From Misgurnus anguillicaudatus (taxonomy: Eukaryota > Chordata > Actinopteri > Cypriniformes > Cobitidae), in contig NW_027395276.1 in NCBI RefSeq assembly GCF_027580225.2, positions 4,137,501 to 4,201,500 on the forward strand: a stretch of 64,000 nt of DNA, read 5' to 3'. Position 1 is the first letter of the stretch. Every line of letters starts with the position of its first letter. Made by a program: the position numbers and the translations under genes. Below, piece after piece: positions 30,130 to 64,000 of this stretch. A model generated the notes under the pieces. It worked only from the letters and a program-made list of their open reading frames with translations. It was not told the DNA's origin and did not search any database.

Positions 30130-30546
30130 GTATTTAAACTGTTCTTTTTATTGTCTAAAATTATTTCCCAAAATCTCTTTATTGTCTAACACAGTGAATG
30201 TGTATAATGGTGTGACTTTAAACTGTATGGGATTTTTAAAACAAGAATGTTTAATTGTTTAAAAAAAGATCTTACAGCCGGCAGGTGGATGAAAAATATT
30301 TACTACAGACAAAACTTTATTTCATTTCACTTTCATGATTTCATAAGAGACATGTAGCCTATTGTGTTTGACATACAAAAACGATCTTGTAAATCATTCC
30401 AACAATTACATGGCTTCTATAAGTTTTTTGATAAAATACTATGTTAATATTGTTTTTCTTGCACGTGTAACATGGTATTATAATAACTTATTCTTTGAAG
30501 TATACTGTATTTTAATCATTTAGTATTATGGTAACATCATCTAACA

Positions 30547-30825
30547 CAGTGGTTTTAAAACTGGGGGCCGCAAGATGGTGCCAGGGGGCCCCAGTTTTAT
30601 GACATTTTATGAAATACATTAATTTATCATGAATTCTGTGTAATTAAATCTAAAAAAATAAGGCTACTAACCAAAAGCACTACTTTTTTGTATAATTTAA
30701 TGTTTTTTTTAATTAAAATTTTGAGTTTTAGAACAGTTTTTTGTCACAAATTTTCTTTGGGGGGCCGCGAAGGAATGTACCTTAAACAAGGGGGGCCGCA
30801 TGCTGAAAAAGTTTGGGAACCACTG
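30547..30825. mobile_element. hAT-type MITE, CAGTGGTT family, copy 2 (inverted)
   Basis: Ends CAGTGGTTTTAAAACTGGGG and AAAAAGTTTGGGAACCACTG, with an exact 8-bp target duplication ATCTAACA (30539-30546 and 30826-30833). The same family as 21174-21454 in opposite orientation. It lies between the putative leader exon and coding exon 1 of cers4. Confidence 0.92.
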
Positions 30826-31042
30826 ATCTAACACCATCACTGTGACTATAGTACGGACAGAGTACTTTCATTTGCTACAGCTTTAGAGAAAAAATACTTT
30901 GTTTAATATATGTTTTCTCTTTCTTTTAAATAAAAGTTCTATTTATGTTGATGATTGTGCAACCATAATATTTTTTTGTTCCATTTGTTTAACTCAAGTG
31001 TTCCTCTTCTATGTGTTAATGTGATATCAGTCTTTATTCCAG

Positions 31043-43095
<12,053 letters not shown>

Positions 43096-44260
43096 CAACA
43101 TACTGTATTAGTACGAACAAACTACTATCTGAAAAGTGCTGATATGTTGTATTTATTATATTGTTGCTTTCAAATACCCTGCTTGTCAAAAACACATAAA
43201 TGACGGCATTACTTCTGTAATATCATATAGTTTGATAGATTACTGTATTTCATCATGTGTCATTGTTGTCTTAATGCACACGTCATATGCTTTTTTAAGG
43301 AGCAGAATTGAATGAGAACAAAAACGGACAACTGATGTAAATTTAACAGAACTCGTATAATTGTCTGTGATAATAGGTTACAAAAGGTGTCTTTTTATAA
43401 CTTAAAATATATTGTTTACATTATGCACAAATATGAATGTAATAATGGCATATGCAACACGAGAGCCATAAAAAATTCAAATAAATAAATTGTTTTTGTA
43501 AATTGAGCAACTGTGTGTTTTATAGGGATCTGTTTTGTGGTGATCATATAAAATATATACTTTCTTTTATTCATAAATGCTTTAAACAGATAAATTATTA
43601 ACAATATCTATTTCTAGTACAATCAATTTCTAGACACACACATACACACTCATATATAAATCTTTATATTTTTAAATACAACATTTAACATATTGTTCAT
43701 TACTTTTCAAATTATCTCTCAAAATAAAAAAAACATCACATACACCCATTTCTACCCAATTTTCTACTTATATAATTTTCCACTTCTTTCCAAAAAGTCT
43801 TAAGTAGATACAATGATAAAACATCCACAAAATTCACAAGTATGAAAAATATTAATCTTTCCAAAATATGTTTTATTCAATTCGATTTTATTTATATAGG
43901 TCTTTTTACAGCTGTTTAATTTTTTCAAAGCAGCTTTACGTTAATAAAAACAAGAAAAATAGGAAAAGCATAGGACAACAAAGTAGCAAAGCATTAATAA
44001 TGTATATGTAACATAACGTAAAAGTTAAGCTAATATCAGCTGGCTGTTTAATTGGATAAATTTCTATGTAGAACTTAGTAAGATTCATCCTAATTTTGTT
44101 ACTGACACAAACTTTCAGTATTCTCCGTGTTTTATTATTATTAATAATAATTCTGTTGAATAATGTGCTTTTTGAAGTGCTGCTGTTCTCCGCCAGGCCT
44201 TCAGGCGGCGCTAAAGTCACGCTGATGCTCTAATACACGCGGCATCTAAACGCACGAAGC
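43096..44260. other. cers4 3' UTR and gap to uba52
   Basis: The cers4 3' UTR probably ends after AATAAA at 43480-43485 (overlapping AAATAAATAAAT). A common fish repeat fragment, TTCAATTCGATTTTATTTAT...CAAAGCAGCTTTACG, lies at about 43876-43940. I see nothing else until the uba52 promoter. Confidence 0.5.
43480..43485 (+). terminator. Candidate cers4 polyadenylation signal
   Basis: AATAAA about 385 nt after the stop codon, followed by TTGTTTTTG, a T/GT-rich stretch that suits a downstream element. Confidence 0.5.
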
Positions 44261-44268
44261 ACGCGTCG

Positions 44269-44303
44269 CTCTCTTTCCGCCCGGACTGGCAGAGACTGCG
44301 AGG
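44269..44303 (+). promoter_or_regulatory. uba52 5'TOP start and noncoding exon 1
   Basis: CTCTCTTTCC (44269-44278) is a terminal oligopyrimidine start, typical of ribosomal-protein genes and of mTOR-controlled translation. The short leader ends at donor GCGAGG|GTGAGA (44303/44304). The next exon starts at 44970, just before the ATG. The surrounding 44190-44300 is CpG-rich. There is no TATA box. Confidence 0.65.
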
Positions 44304-44853
44304 GTGAGAATCACTGTCCCTAAAACTCTCGAATTTTCTCACAATTTCATACTTTATTCACCCATACACTGATATTAAGGCGTGCGTTAGATGTTTATGC
44401 CCATCACTGGTGTGATTAAAGACGGTTATGTGTTAAGTTTACGTGTTTTTATTTCATTTGAAGTTTAATGTGTGGAGACGAAGTGTCATGGCCGCGGATG
44501 CCATGTGTGCGCGAGACTCTTGACATTAAATATATGTAAATAAAATGGCTTTCATCTTAACAAGTACTCCGGTTGTTAATTTTAAGTGGATTTAAAACGA
44601 TTCGATTAACATTTAAGCTAACATTAACTTGAGAGAAGTGTTGTAGCAGTACAGGTATATATCAGATGAGATGGTAATGCTATGCTACTTAGTTTCAGCG
44701 CTATTTTATGATTGCCATATTGATTCACTATGGTATTATTGTACATGTGCAAAAACCAGTAAATGTTCATAATATTTATTTAGTAAACGATATTTTTGGT
44801 AGTGACTTGCATTAGAGAACATTTAAAACAAACCGAACGTGTTTCTCAAATAA

Positions 44854-46749
<1,896 letters not shown>

Positions 46750-46787
46750 ATTAAAGATCTGATGCGTTTCAGGAGCTTCATTGTTCA

Positions 46788-46793
46788 AATAAA
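46788..46793 (+). terminator. uba52 polyadenylation signal
   Basis: AATAAA 39 nt after the stop codon, followed by a GT-rich stretch (TTGAATGTGTGTTC). The very short 3' UTR is typical of ribosomal-protein genes. Confidence 0.85.
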
Positions 46794-46799
46794 ACATTG

Positions 46800-48500
46800 T
46801 TAAAACCAGTTGAGTTGAATGTGTGTTCACTGTGGGGGTATATTCACATTTAGGCTTTCAGCAAATGCTATTATCCAAATCACTGTTTTTGTAACACATG
46901 TTTATAAGCAATGGACAATTATTTTGCCCAAATGATTTTACACGAGTAGGGATTTAGGGCTTCTAAAACAACGTTGTCCTTTTTTTCTTCAGCCCCATAC
47001 ATATCATCTTCAGACTGATAAACAATATATCCACTGTTAGGGTCTTTCAGACACGCACAAACAAAATAGATTTTGATATTCATTTATTCTGAGATTGTCT
47101 TTTATGTTAACCGAGACAATGTTTGTTGTTGAATACTTGGACTTGTTGCTTTAGTTGTTCAGTATAAATGATTTAATTCTAGTTTCATCGACATGCCTGT
47201 CAAAGCTTATATCTGGACCATTTGGGTTTGTGAAAAAAATTCAAGACTTGCATTATTCTTTGAAATTCAAGCAGATATGATGGCATCTCATGATGTGCTT
47301 TAGCTTTTCTCTGAATCATAACACGTGCTTGCTGTTAAGACTATAAAGCAGTACACATACTGAAAGAACGCCATTGTCAAATAAATATAAAAGTGTGGTT
47401 ATTACCTGATTTTACCCTACATCAACTGCGTAAAAAAGCACACATACAAATGTCTTTCTTGTTTGTGCCTAACTGTGATGGATTATAACTGTTAGCACTT
47501 TTAATACTGCAGTTAAAGGGGCCATGGCGTGAAAATGTTAGCATTGCCACTTTGTAGGCGTGAGCAAAAATAGGTCATTGAAATGTGGCTTTCCTTATGA
47601 TGTCTTGTTAGAATAATACCGCCCCCTTAATGTACACTATCCAATCACAGCACTGCCATTTAGTGCAGAGAAAAAATAATTCACAGCACAATTGAGTTTG
47701 AATTGCATCAAACCACCATCATTGTGATCAGTGTTTGCACTTCATCAGCTCATTTGCATTTTATAAGACACACCCAAAACGACACATTTGTGCTCAAACC
47801 TACAAAGTGGCAATGCTAACATTTTCACACTATGACCTCTTTAAAGTCACAGATGAGTATAACCATTATGTCTTTAGCTGAGCTGTCATTTATAATGACA
47901 ACTACAGTTTAAATGCAATCCCAATGGAGCCCTATAAGCTACTCTTGAATATAAATTCCCATGAGCGTGAGGGATTTCTTTACATACTAGAGTTTTTCCC
48001 TATCTAATTGGTTATTTCTGATAAAGTCAAAGCTGTTCTCGATATTGCACAAAGGTGTTTGACAGTCACATTCAAGCTGGTCTTTGGTTTACAAGCACCC
48101 AGCTGTGATGCAGATCACATCCACTCCAATAGAAAACACACAGAGAAAATACTGACGCTAAAAAACAAAAACTGGCAATAAATTAAACACTTTTTCCTAA
48201 GCAGTAAACAGTATCTGTAGCTGAAACAGGCAAAACATAACGTGTTACAAAAATTAAGCAAAAAATTACTAAAATGTTAGTAGCTGAAAAATAATACTGA
48301 TCAATCATTTTTACTATATTGTTAGTATCAAGTTAATATTGTTCACTGTCTGCTGAAATCTGATACAAAACATCAAGTGTGACACAAAAGAGTTTTTAAC
48401 TAACAGTGTAGTGTATATCAAGAATAAACTCGTCTACGCTCATACACCACTGTGTAAAAATATACCATCAGTATTTGTTTTCACAGATGTATCATCCTCC
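46800..48500. other. Gap between uba52 and homer3
   Basis: The two genes converge here. Apart from the MITE at 47513-47842 I see no exon, RNA gene or clear repeat. The DNA is AT-rich. Confidence 0.5.
47513..47842. mobile_element. MITE with about 45-bp inverted ends
   Basis: TTAAAGGGGCCATGGCGTGA, continuing AAATGTTAGCATTGCCACTT, is mirrored by AAGTGGCAATGCTAACATTT and CACACTATGACCTCTTTAA. The inner part (ATAATACCGCCC...AGCACTGCCATTTAG) is shared with 49060-49480. Confidence 0.82.
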
Positions 48501-48511
48501 CCCTACTGATG

Positions 48512-48517
48512 TTTATT
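48512..48517 (-). terminator. Candidate homer3 polyadenylation signal
   Basis: TTTATT on the plus strand, AATAAA on the minus strand, about 155 nt after the homer3 stop. Other candidates may exist further left. Confidence 0.4.
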
Positions 48518-48670
48518 GCTGTACTTAAATAAAAAAAACTTTAATTCAGTGCAAATCAAATGAAAAAAAGAAAGAAAGCGATATAGGTATATAAAGCATT
48601 GTGCAGAAATGTTCATAGACTGTAGTAGATGATGTGCTTTCTGCAGCGGTTAGGTCTCAGATCAGATGAT

Positions 48671-62447
<13,777 letters not shown>

Positions 62448-62599
62448 CTACAGAAAAGATGACATCAACCATTAAAAACCAAATGCAATCTTAAATAATA
62501 TTACCTGAATAAAACATCTGAGCTTTATTGATGCTGTATCATGTTGACAATAACAAAAATAACTCTTCCATTTAAAATAAAATAAAAAATAGTCTTTTA

Positions 62600-62755
62600 A
62601 AAGAACCCGCCCCACACATACACAACCCAGGCAACAATGTTGTTTAGTAGACACGCCCCTACTGCTGATTGGCTACAAGTCTGTTTTGGTAGTCAGCCCG
62701 AATCTCTTTTCCAAAGCATTTTTAAGAAATCGCGCACTCTGCCTTTAACCCCAAT
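62600..62755 (-). mobile_element. Uninterrupted relative of the 17722-19422 outer repeat
   Basis: In reverse it reads TTAAAGGCAGAGTGCGCGAT...CTGACTACCAAAACAGACTT...GGGGCGTGTCTACTAA...CATTGTTGCCTGGGTTGTG. It has no insertion at the ATT where the 17840-19284 element sits in the other copy. Confidence 0.78.
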
Positions 62756-62833
62756 TTCTCGTCTTGCACTAGCCGTGTGATGCACCAACGCGATCTTATG
62801 AATTACATAATCACGCCTCGCAGTCCTGAATTT

Positions 62834-62887
62834 AGGAGTTTTAGTATTAGGGGCAACTGAGAAATTGCCCCTAATACTAAACTCCAA
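62834..62887. repeat. Strong hairpin, 16-bp perfect stem
   Basis: TTAGTATTAGGGGCAA (62841-62856) and TTGCCCCTAATACTAA (62865-62880) are exact reverse complements around an 8-nt loop. GGAGTT and ACTCC extend it with one bulged T. It probably belongs to a repeat, because GGGCAATTTCTCGATTGCCCC recurs nearby at 62967-62987. Confidence 0.85.
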
Positions 62888-63023
62888 TCAGATATGAGGA
62901 CGCTGATAGGCTAAATTTGATGTCATATCATAATGTCTAAACTTCGACAAAGACCCGCCTCCTGTGGGCAATTTCTCGATTGCCCCACAGCTGAACTTGA
63001 GATGTGCAGACAGGCTGAGGGAA

Positions 63024-63626
63024 CATATGAAGAGTTTCGTTCATTTTTCAGAAATCTCGTTTTTTGGTTGTGCATTCCAATTAGGGATGCATAACGATTA
63101 ATCGCAATTAATCTACAGCAGAATAAAAGTTTTTGTTTACATCATATATGTGTGTGAACTGTGTATAATAACTTTGTATAGATAAATGTACACACATGCA
63201 TGTATATATTTAAGAAATGTTTACATTTGAATGTACACATTTGAATATTTATGTATAATTTATATTAAATATAAATATAAATATGTATTATATAAATATA
63301 ATTTTTTTCTTAAAATTATACATGCATGTGTGCATATTTATATATACAAAATAATATACACAGTTCACACACACACATATATGATGTAAACAAAAACTTT
63401 TATTCTGCTGTAGATTAATCACGATTAATCGTTATGCATCCCTAATTCCAATTAATATCAATTCAAATGCAGTTGGTTTGTTTTGATTTAAACCTTCATA
63501 ACTTAAAAAATACAGCTAAGTAGCACCATAAAACAAAATAATAACATGATAACAAAATAGTAAACATGTTTTGACAAAAATTTTAAAAACGAAGTTATCT
63601 CGTTTTGCAACGAAACTCTTCATATG
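63024..63626. mobile_element. TIR element CATATGAAGAGTTTCGTT with nested hAT
   Basis: CATATGAAGAGTTTCGTT at the left is matched by AACGAAACTCTTCATATG (ending 63626), an 18-bp perfect inverted repeat. Its ends resemble those of 2930-3863. The hAT element 63082-63444 is inserted in it. Confidence 0.8.
63082..63444. mobile_element. hAT-type fold-back MITE, 363 bp, TSD ATTCCAAT
   Basis: It starts TAGGGATGCATAACGATTAA and ends TTAATCGTTATGCATCCCTA. Inverted ends exceed 70 bp. ATTCCAAT flanks both sides exactly (63074-63081 and 63445-63452). It has no coding capacity. Confidence 0.93.
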
Positions 63627-64000
63627 GAGAAAGCAAATATTTCCCACCGACGATTTTCTATCATTTTACATCATATAAATATCAATTTATATAATCTACA
63701 AAATAATTATAATTTGATTATTTTGGTGTTTGAGGCAGGAAGGGTCAGCACCCTAGCGCCCTCTATTGACCCACCCCACCTGCTCGCACGACCGCAGAAG
63801 TCATGTGACCTGCAGCAGATTACCACAATGACAGCCTGAATGACTGAACTCCTGACAGTGACATAATCTGAATGAATGTGGGTCAGATGAGAGGTGTTGG
63901 ATTAAATCAAGACAGTCCTGTAATCCACATACAACTGAGATTTAAAGGCTTTGAAAAACGCACAGCTTTGATTCATGAATTTAATATTAGTACCGCAGTC

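Larger units (their letters stand above)
62448..64000. other. homer3 intron up to the window edge
   Basis: No homer3 exon is visible right of 62447. Translation of the minus strand shows nothing like the EVH1 N-terminal half. The stretch holds the outer-repeat copy (62600-62755), a strong hairpin (62834-62887) and nested elements (63024-63626). 63627-64000 shows no structure. Confidence 0.6.

Noticed and set aside
29891..30262. 123-codon frame near the cers4 promoter
   Set aside because: No motif, low complexity (HHNN runs), crosses a likely splice donor.
62448..64000. Missing homer3 EVH1 N-terminal exon
   Set aside because: Searched the minus strand for the FSTRAHVFQ and VTVSYFYD type motifs and found none; it must lie outside the window.

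Overview
This window is vertebrate genomic DNA. It has spliced genes with GT-AG introns, long AT-rich introns, many microsatellites and a very dense load of short DNA transposons. The repeat families (hAT-type MITEs with 8-bp target duplications, Tc1-like copies, tRNA-derived SINEs) and the protein sequences point to a teleost fish, most likely a cyprinid. The species cannot be fixed from the sequence alone.

Five protein-coding genes are supported exon by exon. From left to right they are rab11b (minus strand, complete, 218 aa), ctxn1 (plus, single coding exon, 86 aa), cers4 (plus, ten coding exons, 401 aa), uba52 (plus, four coding exons plus a 5'TOP leader exon, 128 aa) and homer3 (minus, the last seven coding exons; the start lies beyond the right edge). 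Their human counterparts all map to 19p13, so the window looks like a conserved piece of that synteny block. The genes do not form a pathway: they cover recycling-endosome traffic, a neuronal membrane peptide, sphingolipid synthesis, ubiquitin/ribosome supply and a postsynaptic scaffold.

Layout: 1-1784 is the 3' side of rab11b; 1785-7394 rab11b; about 7.6-20.1 kb is a gene-free stretch full of MITEs, including a 1.4-kb three-level nest; 20.2-22.8 kb ctxn1 with candidate leader exons; 23.1-29.6 kb gene-free repeats; 29.7-43.5 kb cers4, whose second intron holds a 37-bp minisatellite and nested transposons; 44.27-46.79 kb uba52; 48.5-64 kb homer3, with introns holding a degenerate Tc1 copy, an inverted pair of MITEs and an 889-bp hAT-type insertion.

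No unknown multi-gene system is visible. The most interesting points are: (i) a possible transposon-borne first exon inside homer3, on the same strand and in frame with the next homer3 exon; (ii) nested transposons whose target duplications can be read directly, one of them confirmed by a related copy that lacks the insertion; (iii) a rab11b splice acceptor made of a TG/TA microsatellite; (iv) a cers4 coding exon lying between two hAT-type terminal repeats.
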